Source of the DNA: Bacillus subtilis
GTDB lineage: Bacteria; Pseudomonadota; Alphaproteobacteria; Rhizobiales; Rhizobiaceae
Assembly (NCBI GenBank): GCA_021733665.1
Contig: JAHREI010000005.1
Span: 186,001-250,000, forward strand
Length of the DNA stretch: 64,000 nucleotides
Direction of reading: 5' to 3'
The position numbers were made by a program, and so were the translations under genes. Of this stretch, positions 17,928 to 26,049 are shown piece after piece. How positions within the stretch are numbered: position 1 is the first letter of the stretch; the number at the start of each line of letters is the position of its first letter. The notes under the pieces were generated by a model. The model did not search any database, had not been told where the DNA came from, and was given only the letters and a program-made list of their open reading frames with translations.

Positions 17928-18647
17928 TTACGCTCTCCGGATGCCGCGTCGCGCTTTTTCTTCGGCGCGTTTGAAAATGATGGTCGAGATGAGCGTAATC
18001 ACCAGATAGAGCATGGCCGCAGTGATGTAGAAGTCAAACGGGCGGCGGGTGGAACCGGCAGCAATTTGCGACTGACGCAACAATTCAACCAGACCGATCA
18101 CGGAGATCAGCGCGGATTCTTTCAAGGCAAGCTGCCAGACATTTCCCAGTCCCGGAATTGCAAAACGCAGCACTTGCGGTGCGATAATCCGGCGGAACAT
18201 CAAGAATTTTGGCATTCCCATTGACTTTGCAGCTTCCATCTCGCCGCGGGCGACCGAATTGAACGCACCGCGAAACACTTCAGCCTGATAAGCGGCGGAA
18301 ACCACTCCGATAGCCATGGCACCTGTGAGAAAAGTTGGCAGGCCAATAAAACCTTTGGCACCGAACAAGCTGCCGACCGCTCCCAGTGCAGCACTACCGC
18401 CAAAATAGAAGAGGTAAATAACCAGCAGATCCGGAATACCGCGCAGGATTGTTGTATATGTTTCTGCAAAAAAGCGGATTGGTCGGTTGCCGGTGATTTT
18501 AGCCCAACTGATTAAGGCACCGATCATCGCGCCGATCAGATAGCCGCAAAAAGCGACGGCGACAGTCATTGCAGCTGCAAGAAGCAGGGCGTCTCCCCAG
18601 CCATTAGGCCCGAAGCCTATCAGTTCAAAGTAGCTGAATTGTTGCAT
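17928..18647 (-). CDS. Polar amino acid/opine ABC transporter permease (HisQ-like)
   Basis: A 239-residue permease, taking the ATG at 18647 (MQQFSYFELIGFGPNGWGD), which follows GAAGAA. An upstream in-frame start at 18701 would add eighteen residues without support. The motifs TTILRGIPDLLVIYLFYFGG and EAAKSMGMPKFLMFRRIIAPQ are typical of HisQ/OccQ proteins. It forms the heterodimeric channel with the gene at 17201. A long inverted repeat lies in the gap between it and the binding-protein gene. Confidence 0.92.
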   Translation of the reverse strand: MQQFSYFELIGFGPNGWGDALLLAAAMTVAVAFCGYLIGAMIGALISWAKITGNRPIRFFAETYTTILRGIPDLLVIYLFYFGGSAALGAVGSLFGAKGFIGLPTFLTGAMAIGVVSAAYQAEVFRGAFNSVARGEMEAAKSMGMPKFLMFRRIIAPQVLRFAIPGLGNVWQLALKESALISVIGLVELLRQSQIAAGSTRRPFDFYITAAMLYLVITLISTIIFKRAEEKARRGIRRA

Positions 18648-18708
18648 TGAAAATTCTTCACCTGTGCTGGAGCGCAAGAGACAGAATGCGCGTTCATTCA
18701 CAAAGAGA

Positions 18709-18765
18709 GAGCATGGTGCAATAAGCTGGCTTCACGACGAGAGGCTTGAGGATTGCGCCATGCTC
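18709..18765 (-). terminator. Intercistronic inverted repeat between binding-protein and permease genes
   Basis: GAGCATGGTGCAAT (18709-18722) and ATTGCGCCATGCTC (18752-18765) form a 14-bp stem with one wobble and a 29-base loop, in the 150-base gap after the binding-protein gene. Such elements commonly stabilise the binding-protein message and damp expression of the permeases. Confidence 0.55.
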
Positions 18766-18800
18766 CGGTTTTGACGGATTTCAGAGGCTGGAAATTCCGT

Positions 18801-19643
18801 TTAATTTGCTGATGGTGTCAGATCCATCCGCAGCCATTTCATTGACAATTCGCGGATTGTACCGTCCTGAATGGCGTCACCAATTGCTTTGTCGAAAGCT
18901 TCTTTCTGTTTGGTGTCGCCTTTAGGCAGTGCAACGCCTACACCTTTACCGAAAACACCACCGCGCAAACCGGCGCCCACAACATGCATATCTTTGTAAT
19001 CTGCATTGCTCATTGTGGCTGCAAAATTGGCGTGGTTGGCAAAAAGAGCATCAACACGGCCTGCCAGCAGATCAAGATCCTGCTGTTCGGTTGATTTATA
19101 CTCTTTGATTTCGATTGTATCTTTCAGATATTTTTCCAGAAATGCGACGCCGATGGTGGATGTCTGTACACCAATGGTCATACCTTTGAGCTGTGGCTTC
19201 CACTGTTCAACCAGAGCTTCGAGTTTGGCAGGATCGGCGTTGATATCAATGGTTTCACCAGTGCCCGGCAGTGTATCGAGAGGGCTGCCTTTGAGTGTTG
19301 CGAAACCGGTCAGAATATTCTGATAAGGAATGGAGAAATCAACGGCTTCTTCGCGCTTTGGTGTGATGGACATACCGGCGATAATCGCATCATATTTACC
19401 GGCTTGCAGGGCAGGGATCATGCCATCCCACTCCTGCGCACTGATGGTGCAGGTATAATTCAGACGTTTGCAGAGTTCTTTGGCAACGTCGACTTCAAAT
19501 CCGTCCAGAGTGCCGTCAGCCCGCGTGAAGGTGAAAGGTGCATAGGCACCGTCAGTCGCAACGCGGAATTCTGAAGCGACAGCTGTGCTGACACAACCGA
19601 ATAAACCGAGCGAAACCAGTGCGAGTCTCAGCTTGCTTTTCAT
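18801..19643 (-). CDS. Polar amino acid/opine-type ABC substrate-binding protein
   Basis: A 280-residue family 3 binding protein starting at the ATG at 19643 (MKSKLRLALVSLGLFGC...), preceded by AAGGA. The signal peptide ends near TAVAS. The core is EFRVATDGAYAPFTFTRADGTLDGFEVDV in parts, followed by EWDGMIPALQAGKYDAIIAGMSITPKREEAVDF and the long insertion around LPGTGETIDINADPAKLEALVEQ that is seen in opine/LAO-type proteins. Two bases separate it from the stop of the amidohydrolase gene. It should serve the permeases just downstream. The ligand may be the substrate of the adjacent amidohydrolases. Confidence 0.9.
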   Translation of the reverse strand: MKSKLRLALVSLGLFGCVSTAVASEFRVATDGAYAPFTFTRADGTLDGFEVDVAKELCKRLNYTCTISAQEWDGMIPALQAGKYDAIIAGMSITPKREEAVDFSIPYQNILTGFATLKGSPLDTLPGTGETIDINADPAKLEALVEQWKPQLKGMTIGVQTSTIGVAFLEKYLKDTIEIKEYKSTEQQDLDLLAGRVDALFANHANFAATMSNADYKDMHVVGAGLRGGVFGKGVGVALPKGDTKQKEAFDKAIGDAIQDGTIRELSMKWLRMDLTPSAN

Positions 19644-19644
19644 A

Positions 19645-21156
19645 TTAGGAATCCTTTTTCTGACCGTCAAAAGACGGGTAACTTGATGAGAAAATTTCGC
19701 TCACGGGAGGATGACCGAAAGTCCGGTCCGGATAGAGGGAAACAAGGCGATCGAATTGCTGCTGTGCCTGTTCGCGGGCAGCGGCGAAGTCAAAATCAGG
19801 AATAACGCCATCAGCCATGACAAAGCGGCCATTAATAATGACGGTTGAAATATCGCGGTTGGAACCGGCCATCATCAGGGTCTGGATCGGGTCGATCACA
19901 TGACCGATCCGGTCATTATCCATATTGATGACGATGATATCGGCTTTGGAGCCGGTCTGGAGCCTTCCCAGATCAGGGCGCCTTAATGCATCTGCACCGC
20001 CGATGGTTGCAGCATCAAAGTAATGTTCTGAACGGACACTCTGTATGGAGTCGTCTTTGACACGCGACATCATGATGCCGACCTGCATGTTCTGGATAAA
20101 ATCCGGTGGCCACGTATCTGTTCCCAGAGCAATCCGGACACCCGCATGACGGAATTTGCTGAAACTATCCATGAAGCTGCCATGCCGCGCGGAAACAACA
20201 GGGCAATGCACAAATGTTGCGCCGGTATCACGCATAATCGCCAGATCATTGCCTTTGCGGCTGACATTGCGGGAGCCGCAAACATATTCGCCATGTGGTA
20301 GCAATGAGCGGTCAGACAACAGACCCAGCGAGTTCAGCCATTCAAGCGGACTAAGACCATAGGCATCAACAATCCGGTTAAACTCTGTATCGGATTGGCA
20401 GCAATGCAGACGGAACGGGATGTCAAGATCCTGTGAGGCCTGCACTGTCCGCTTGAGAAGCTCAGGCGTGCAGGTCTCAATCCGGTCCGGCGCCAGCATT
20501 GCTTTTACCAAGGAAGATGAGCGGCTTTCCATTTGTTCAGCAAATGCGAGCGCGTCCTGAAAATTCTTTAGCCCACGTGTCTCATCAAAGTAGAATTCAA
20601 TACTGCCGTCGTCCTGAACAAATGTATTACCCGTTCTGTAGGCAGGTCCAAGATAGACACGCAGCCCTAACTCTTCGGCGCTGGTAGCAGCGCTGGAGAA
20701 TTCATCATTGGTTTCACCCCATTCCCGATAGAACAGGGAGGCAATAGGCATCGCTGTGGTGATGCCGTTACGGATCAGCTGAGCGAAAGAATAACGCTTT
20801 TGGAAAGCCAGTTCTTCTGCGGAATACATTTCATAAGGGCCGCGTTCCATATAGCTTTTTGGCCAGACGCGCCCTTTTTTCCACGAAGGCTGATTGTCAA
20901 AAGACAAGATTGTTGTGTCGATATCCGACAGTGCATCAAGGTCGATAAAACCCGGCGAGATAATCGCCGTTCCATAGTCGAAACGATGGGCAACATCACC
21001 CTGATAATCATGCCCGACAAAGATGACAGTGTCGTTTTCATAGACAACACAGCCGTTTTCAAAGATTGCATGTTTGCCGTCTTGATGACCGATAACCCAG
21101 CGTGATGATAAGAGTACCGGACCGGATAGCGGGGCAGACGGAACAGATTTATTCAT
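19645..21156 (-). CDS. Amidohydrolase superfamily protein with a DxD in place of the HxH metal motif
   Basis: A 503-residue amidohydrolase of the TRZ/ATZ/guanine-deaminase-like group. The beta-strand 5 and 6 histidines (RLHCCQSD, LLPHGEYV) and the strand 8 aspartate (LGTDTWPP) are visible. The first-strand motif, normally PG(F/L)IDxHxH, reads PGFIDLDALSD, so both metal-binding histidines are replaced by Asp and Leu-Asp-Ala-type residues. The C-terminal composite beta-sandwich ends with GSKADIIVINMDNDRIGHVIDP, normal for the family. It could be a naturally divergent clade with altered metal centre or a non-hydrolytic member. It lies inside a transporter operon with a second, canonical amidohydrolase. 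Confidence 0.85.
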   Translation of the reverse strand: MNKSVPSAPLSGPVLLSSRWVIGHQDGKHAIFENGCVVYENDTVIFVGHDYQGDVAHRFDYGTAIISPGFIDLDALSDIDTTILSFDNQPSWKKGRVWPKSYMERGPYEMYSAEELAFQKRYSFAQLIRNGITTAMPIASLFYREWGETNDEFSSAATSAEELGLRVYLGPAYRTGNTFVQDDGSIEFYFDETRGLKNFQDALAFAEQMESRSSSLVKAMLAPDRIETCTPELLKRTVQASQDLDIPFRLHCCQSDTEFNRIVDAYGLSPLEWLNSLGLLSDRSLLPHGEYVCGSRNVSRKGNDLAIMRDTGATFVHCPVVSARHGSFMDSFSKFRHAGVRIALGTDTWPPDFIQNMQVGIMMSRVKDDSIQSVRSEHYFDAATIGGADALRRPDLGRLQTGSKADIIVINMDNDRIGHVIDPIQTLMMAGSNRDISTVIINGRFVMADGVIPDFDFAAAREQAQQQFDRLVSLYPDRTFGHPPVSEIFSSSYPSFDGQKKDS

Positions 21157-21250
21157 GCTTCTTTATCCAAATTTTGTTCAGGGAATATCAAAGGCAAAGA
21201 GGTATTTTTTACTTTGCCTTTGATAATGTCTTTTTATTTCAGTAGGTTAT

Positions 21251-22102
21251 TTACTGACTGGGTGTGATGTCGCGCTTGAACCATTTGATCGCGAGTTTGG
21301 AGAGGCTGCCGTCAGCGATTGCGGCATTGATTGCCTCGTCAAACAGTGCTTTCAGCTCGGTGTCTTCTTTACGCAGGCCAACAGATTGACCACCGCCTAA
21401 AGGGCCGCCGGTAAATTCAGCACCGGCAAACATCACCTGATCTGCACCGATGTGCGCCAATGCCTGATCCAGCGTGACGGGGGAGGCCATAATGGCATCA
21501 ATGCGTCCGGCAGCGAGATCAAGATCATGCTGTTCTGTGCTTTTATATTCCTTGTATTCAATATCCGGGAACATATCTTTCATGATCTGTGCCGCAGTTG
21601 TTGCCCCCTGACCGCCGATGACACTGTTTTTCATCGCTTTGCGCATTTCATCTGCGGCTGCACGGGCTTGTTCCGGCTCTTTTTCGAGATCATATTTCTT
21701 GCCGAAGGCCATCTCTGCTAAAGGAGAGTCTTTGCGCACCAGAAATGCAGCCGAACCGGTTGCGTAATTTCTCGAAAAAGAAATGACTTTTTCCCGCTCT
21801 TTAGTCGTCAGCATGCCTGAGACAATGGCGTCGAATTTTCCGGCATTCAGAGCCGGTATCAAGCCATCCCAATCCTGCACAATTAATTCACATTTCACTT
21901 TCATACGCGGACACAAATTCTCAAGAAGGTCGATTTCAAAACCGGCGAGCTTGCCGCCGGCTTCCGTAAAGTTCCAGGGGGCGTAAGCGCCCTCAGTGGC
22001 AATTTTGATTGCTTTTTCACTCTGACTATGTGCGGTTGCTGTCAGTGCTCCGACCAGAACACCAAAAGCCAGCACGGCTTTTTTCCCGTAATTATTGAAC
22101 AT
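21251..22102 (-). CDS. Second polar amino acid/opine-type ABC substrate-binding protein in the operon
   Basis: A 283-residue family 3 binding protein with a signal peptide (MFNNYGKKAVLAFGVLVGALTA...HSQS) and the core KIATEGAYAPWNFTEAGGKL, FEIDLLENLC, DWDGLIPALNAGKFDAIVSGM. AAGGAGGAG precedes the ATG. It closely resembles the binding proteins encoded at 18801 and 39000. Having two binding proteins for one set of permeases suggests that the transporter takes two related ligands. It lies between the two amidohydrolase genes. Confidence 0.92.
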   Translation of the reverse strand: MFNNYGKKAVLAFGVLVGALTATAHSQSEKAIKIATEGAYAPWNFTEAGGKLAGFEIDLLENLCPRMKVKCELIVQDWDGLIPALNAGKFDAIVSGMLTTKEREKVISFSRNYATGSAAFLVRKDSPLAEMAFGKKYDLEKEPEQARAAADEMRKAMKNSVIGGQGATTAAQIMKDMFPDIEYKEYKSTEQHDLDLAAGRIDAIMASPVTLDQALAHIGADQVMFAGAEFTGGPLGGGQSVGLRKEDTELKALFDEAINAAIADGSLSKLAIKWFKRDITPSQ

Positions 22103-22140
22103 CTGGCAATCTCCTCCTTATGCCTAATGTTGGTCTTTAT

Positions 22141-23343
22141 TTATCTGGGAGTAATCAGTTTGCCTTCCTTCGCAATCAGAGCGCCTTTCCTGTAAACGGC
22201 GCTGCGAACGGGGCGTGATGCAACAGCATCGGCGGGTGTTTCGGCATTGAGTAATATGAAACTGGCATCACAGCCTTCCTGAATGCCGTAATCCGCAATA
22301 TTCATCATTCGCGCGCCGCCATAGGTAGCAAGCTTGAGTGCGAGTTCGATATTTTCATCGCTTCTGAAATCGTTTCTCTGGGATACAATGGCAGCTCTTT
22401 CAAGCATGTCTGCATTGCCGAAAGGTGACCAGGTATCGCGGATGCCATCACTGCCGGAACAGATATTGACACCCATGGCTGTGAGATCAAAGACCGGCGG
22501 AGCAGCGCTGGATGCGCCGCCTTTGACCATCAGATGAATACCGGCTTTGGCCAGTTTTGCACCTAAAGCGGCTAAAGGTTTATCCGCCAACATACCAAGG
22601 CAGAAGCCATGACTGATTGTGACCTGTCCGGCCATGCCTAAAGCATTGGTCCGTTCAATGATCATTTCCATTGCATATGCACCGAGGGAGTCCGGCTCAT
22701 GCAGGTGGATATCAACCGGCTTGCCATAGCGCTGTGCCATGGAAAATACAGTGTCGAGATGCCCTTTCGCATCGCGGTCAACCTCGGAAGGATCCAGCCC
22801 GCCGACGATATCAGCGCCGTTCTGCATTGCAGCTTCCATAAGTTCTACTGTGCCGGGGCGGATCAGCATGCCGCTTTGTGGAAAGGCTACGATCTGGATA
22901 TCGATCAGATCACGATATTTCTCGCGTGAAGCTACCACGCCTTCGAGACCGCTCAGGCCATATTCTGTATCAATATCTACATGGGTGCGGATATATGTGG
23001 TGCCGTAGCTGATGGCTTGTTCAATTTGCCTAGCTGACTGACGCTGAGGATCAATGCCGAGTTCCCTCTTCATTGCCCTTTCATTTTCAATCAGTTCGAT
23101 GAGCTCTGTGCCGACATCATTACGATACCACGGCATACCCAACAGGGTTTTATCGAGATGCGTATGGGCATCAATGAGAGAAGGCAGCATCAGTTGCCCG
23201 CAGCCGTCAACGATCTCAAGATCTTCGTGATTGGTCGTGCTGTTGTGATCGGTAACCGAGACGATCTTGCCGTTTTTGATCAGCACGTCTTTCAGCGCCC
23301 CTCCCTGAGGACGTATTTTTGAAAGCAGGAAATCAGCAGGCAT
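22141..23343 (-). CDS. Cytosine-deaminase-like amidohydrolase
   Basis: A 400-residue amidohydrolase of the cytosine deaminase/CodA-like group, first gene of the seven-gene operon. All metal ligands appear intact: LIDAHTHLDKTL (HxH), DIHLHEPDS (His with the catalytic Glu two residues on), ISHGFCLG (His), and CSGSDGIRDTWSPFG (Asp). QIVAFPQSG and GGLDPSEVD are also characteristic of the cytosine deaminase subgroup, which acts on cytosine, creatinine-like and N-isopropylammelide-like rings. No signal peptide is present, so it acts in the cytoplasm on an imported compound. The ribosome site is GGGAGAA. Confidence 0.9.
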   Translation of the reverse strand: MPADFLLSKIRPQGGALKDVLIKNGKIVSVTDHNSTTNHEDLEIVDGCGQLMLPSLIDAHTHLDKTLLGMPWYRNDVGTELIELIENERAMKRELGIDPQRQSARQIEQAISYGTTYIRTHVDIDTEYGLSGLEGVVASREKYRDLIDIQIVAFPQSGMLIRPGTVELMEAAMQNGADIVGGLDPSEVDRDAKGHLDTVFSMAQRYGKPVDIHLHEPDSLGAYAMEMIIERTNALGMAGQVTISHGFCLGMLADKPLAALGAKLAKAGIHLMVKGGASSAAPPVFDLTAMGVNICSGSDGIRDTWSPFGNADMLERAAIVSQRNDFRSDENIELALKLATYGGARMMNIADYGIQEGCDASFILLNAETPADAVASRPVRSAVYRKGALIAKEGKLITPR

Positions 23344-23578
23344 ACTCGTTCTCCCATTCTGCAGTTTCAGGAGCAGATCAGCCTGTTTAAATACAATATC
23401 TCACAGCTCTCCGGTCACGGGGTTTCACCCCGTCAGAGCAATGCAGAAGGTTTTAAATGAATTCAAAATGATGAGCTGCTTCAACACGAACGGAGGGCTA
23501 GCCGGCTCTCCAGACTTACACGCAACACATTGTGATGTTCACAGCTTTTAAAATTAATGAAACGTCGGTTACCTCCTC
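23344..23578 (-). ncRNA. Structured leader of the two-amidohydrolase operon, class not recognised
   Basis: The roughly 235 bases upstream of the operon carry several paired elements on the minus strand: an outer stem GCTCT/AGAGC (23406-23410 with 23435-23439) enclosing a tight hairpin ACGGGGT/ACCCCGT (23417-23423, 23427-23433), and GGAG/CTCC-type pairing in 23491-23512. A CAGCTC near 23475 could also pair with GAGCTG near 23404-23410, mutually exclusive with the outer stem. It may be a regulatory leader. I could not match it to a known riboswitch. Confidence 0.35.
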
Positions 23579-23664
23579 ATGGCTACGACGTATTCTCTCC
23601 CTATGATGACGACCGATGTTCAGCCGGTAGTCCTGTTCAGAGCTTTAGTGTTATGGATGGCCTA

Positions 23665-23703
23665 TATTATTGTCAATAATAATATTTACAAAATTGTATA
23701 CAA
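23665..23703. promoter_or_regulatory. Two AT-rich palindromes in the promoter region of the minus-strand operon
   Basis: TATTATTG-T-CAATAATA (23665-23681) is a perfect inverted repeat and TTGTATACAA (23694-23703) is a perfect 10-bp palindrome, GntR-like in appearance. Both lie in an AT-rich stretch upstream of the leader of the 23343-16421 operon. They are candidate operators for a regulator not encoded next door. The 736-base interval 23344-24079 as a whole shows no convincing gene. Confidence 0.45.
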
Positions 23704-24079
23704 AAATGAATTGTACATAAAATATGGTGGGATAACTGCGCTGTTATATGTGGAAGTCTGCGGCGATAGTTCTGGCATGTGTTTTTTCTCTGCAGCGCAG
23801 CCATAGTAAGCCACGGGAATCGTTCGTTAATCAGTAACGATAAACCTCGTTCCTATCAGGGACATGAGATTTGAGACCGGCAATATTATATCTGGTTGAC
23901 GCTCTAACTCTTTAAAATCAGAGGATAATTTCACCTTAAACTGATCCATGCGTAAGGGGTCATGCTCAGGCCGATATACGACTATCACAAAGTAACAATC
24001 AATTTATTTATTGAATGATTGACTGAGTATGAGAGTCAGGTTTATGAATTGCTCAATTCAGATAATCAGGAAATTTCTT

Positions 24080-24543
24080 ATGAATGAATATAAAGCCGGT
24101 ATCACGGTCAGAGGGGCCAATGACGGAAAACGTTTAGCCTCGGCAGGTAATATTTACCGTATTCTCGCCAGCGATGCAGAAACGAATGGCCGCTATGCAC
24201 TGTTAGAAACACTGGTCGAACCGGGACAGGGCGCACCACTGCATCTGCATGAACGCGAGGAAGAAGCCTTTTTCATTCTAGAAGGCGACATGGTTTTCTT
24301 AACTGCTCCGTCAATACGGTGCGCGGTTTTCGTAATGAAACACAAAAAACAGCACGTATGCTGATCCTGCTGGCACCTCCCGGTCTGGAAGACATGTTCG
24401 AGGAAGATGGCGAGTTTTTGGAGAACACGCATCCTTTCCGTGAAACGAAGATCAGCGGTGGCAGAGCATTATCCTGTCCGGTCATTTCAGAGCGTTTTGT
24501 TATCGTAAACATTGCGAAAGCGCTGCCTGAAAGTGAAGTCTGA
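24080..24543 (+). pseudogene. Cupin-domain protein, broken by internal deletion and frameshift
   Basis: The gene starts at ATG 24080 (MNEYKAGITVRG) after CAGGA and encodes the first half of a quercetin-dioxygenase-like cupin, with GQGAPLHLHEREEEAFFILEGDMVF carrying the first metal motif. At about 24298 the frame breaks: the original frame runs to a stop at about 24364 in unrelated sequence, while the +1 frame continues the family sequence as VRGFRNETQKTARMLILLAPPGLEDMF up to 24543. In intact cupins of this type about twenty-five residues separate the EGD and GFRN segments; here only about nine remain, so an internal deletion of some fifteen codons caused the shift. The second metal histidine motif is lost. 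It is probably non-functional. Confidence 0.8.
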
Positions 24544-24576
24544 TTGCGTTCCGCGACTATCAGGAGTGAGATAAAA

Positions 24577-25536
24577 ATGTCTGATAATGAACTTGCCCGT
24601 GTGATTGTTCTGGGGGCAGGCCCTGCTGGTTATACGGCCGCGATCTATGCTGCGCGTGCCATGCTTGAGCCTTTACTGATCACAGGAATACAGCCGGGCG
24701 GCCAGCTGACCATTACCACAGATGTCGAAAATTATCCGGGTTTTGCAATGCCTGTTCAGGGCCCGTGGCTCGTTGAACAGATGCAGGAGCAGGCCGTTCA
24801 TATGGGAACGCGTATTGCATATGATATGATTACCTCGGTTGAGCTGGGGGTGGATATCCATCGCCTGCATGGTGAAAGCGGCAAGATTTATAGCTGTAAT
24901 GCATTAATTGTCGCCACCGGTGCCAAAGCCAAATGGCTGGGTATGCCTTCTGAAGAATTTTATAAAGGCTTCGGTGTTTCTGCCTGTGCGACCTGTGATG
25001 GTCCGTTTTTTCGGGGCAAAACAGTGGTCGTTGTGGGTGGTGGTAATACCGCTGTCGAAGAAGCGCTTTAACTGACCAATTTTGCCGAACGGGTGATTTT
25101 GGTACATCGGCGCGATCATTTGCGTGCCGAGCAGATCTTACAGCAGAGGTTGCTGAGCCATCCTAAAATTGAACTGCGGTTCAACACAGTTGTTACTGAG
25201 ATATCGGGTACAGATAGGCCGCGTCAGGCGACGGGTGTTGTGCTGCAAGATATCACGACACAAAAAACCGGGTATATTGATGCAGATGGTGTTTTTATGT
25301 CGATCGGCCATGCGCCTGCGACAGAGCTTTTTGCCGGTCAGTTACCTCTGAAATCCGGTGGCTATCTGATGACTGAAGCTAACAGCTCCAGAACTATTGT
25401 GCCGGGTGTATTCGCTGCCGGCGACGTAGCCGATGATGTCTACCGGCAGGCAGTCACAGCGGCCGGTATGGGATGCATGGCTGCACTGGATGCCGAGCGA
25501 TATCTCACAAAAATTGGCCTGTCACAGGCCGCATAA
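24577..25536 (+). pseudogene. trxB: Thioredoxin-disulfide reductase gene interrupted by a nonsense codon
   Basis: The reading frame from ATG 24577 encodes a TrxB-like flavoprotein: FAD motif [32 protein letters not shown], redox-active CATC in [11 protein letters not shown], and NADPH motif [15 protein letters not shown] stop occurs at 25069-25071, exactly where TrxB proteins have the Tyr of EEALYLTNFA. The same frame then continues without shift as LTNFAERVILVHRRDHLRAEQIL to the C-terminal FAD motif GVFAAGDVADDVYRQ and a natural stop at 25536. One base change (TAT or TAC to TAA) explains it. Unless the stop is a sequencing error or is read through, the product is truncated after about 164 residues and inactive. 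Confidence 0.88.
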
Positions 25537-25566
25537 TTTCCTTTCAATCTTTAGCGGAGTCATAAA

Positions 25567-25893
25567 ATGAAAGTCGTATCTCTGAACAACAATAATTTTG
25601 AAACACAGGTTCTGAAACATAGCGGTGTCTATGCTGTACGCTTCTGGGCGGAGTGGTGCGGGCCATGCCGTGCAATGGAGCCGATGTATAAAGCCATGGC
25701 TGAGGAGCCTTCAGCTAAAGCCAGCTTTGGCGAGGTCGACATTGACAGATCGCCGGAGATTGCTGCGGCTTTCGGTATTCGTGGTGTGCCGACAGTGATC
25801 CTGTTTAAAGACGGCAAGCCGGTCGAGCAGGTTGTGGGGCTGAGAGAAAAGAGCAAATACGCTGCTCTTATTGACCAGTTGGCAGCTTCTTAA
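25567..25893 (+). CDS. Thioredoxin
   Basis: A 108-residue thioredoxin with the active site WCGPC (Cys31, Cys34) and the cis-proline region GVPTVILF. It is normal in length and has no signal peptide, so it is cytoplasmic. GGAG lies before the ATG. Its reductase partner encoded 30 bases upstream carries a nonsense codon, so this thioredoxin would have to be reduced by another TrxB. It is very similar around the active site to the thioredoxin at 26975 (both read YAVRFWAEWCGPCRAM), suggesting a local duplication. The residues after the active site (EPMYKAMAEEPSAKASFGE) are less conserved than in housekeeping TrxA, which favours a specialised role. Confidence 0.92.
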   Translation: MKVVSLNNNNFETQVLKHSGVYAVRFWAEWCGPCRAMEPMYKAMAEEPSAKASFGEVDIDRSPEIAAAFGIRGVPTVILFKDGKPVEQVVGLREKSKYAALIDQLAAS

Positions 25894-26049
25894 ACCCTGT
25901 AATTGATGCCTTTTAAAGCATTATGGCACTGTTCTGGCTTCATTGGTCAGAGCAGTGCTTTTTATTGCATATATCTCAGGCGCGGGAATGGTTCTCACCA
26001 TATAAACTGATCGTGAATTCGGGCTTCGTGGCTTGACGAGGTGATTGAT

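Noticed and set aside
23401-23445. Resemblance of the leader hairpin to part of an FMN riboswitch (GGGGTGAAACCCC followed by ACCGG)
   Set aside because: The other conserved FMN-element boxes are absent, and the downstream genes have no riboflavin link.
23579-23806. A 75-codon frame in the gap upstream of the amidohydrolase operon
   Set aside because: It has no ribosome site, ordinary-looking but unfamiliar sequence, and runs through the palindromes that look like a promoter region.
25069-25071. Recoding of the trxB stop as selenocysteine
   Set aside because: The codon is TAA, not TGA, and the conserved residue at this place is Tyr.
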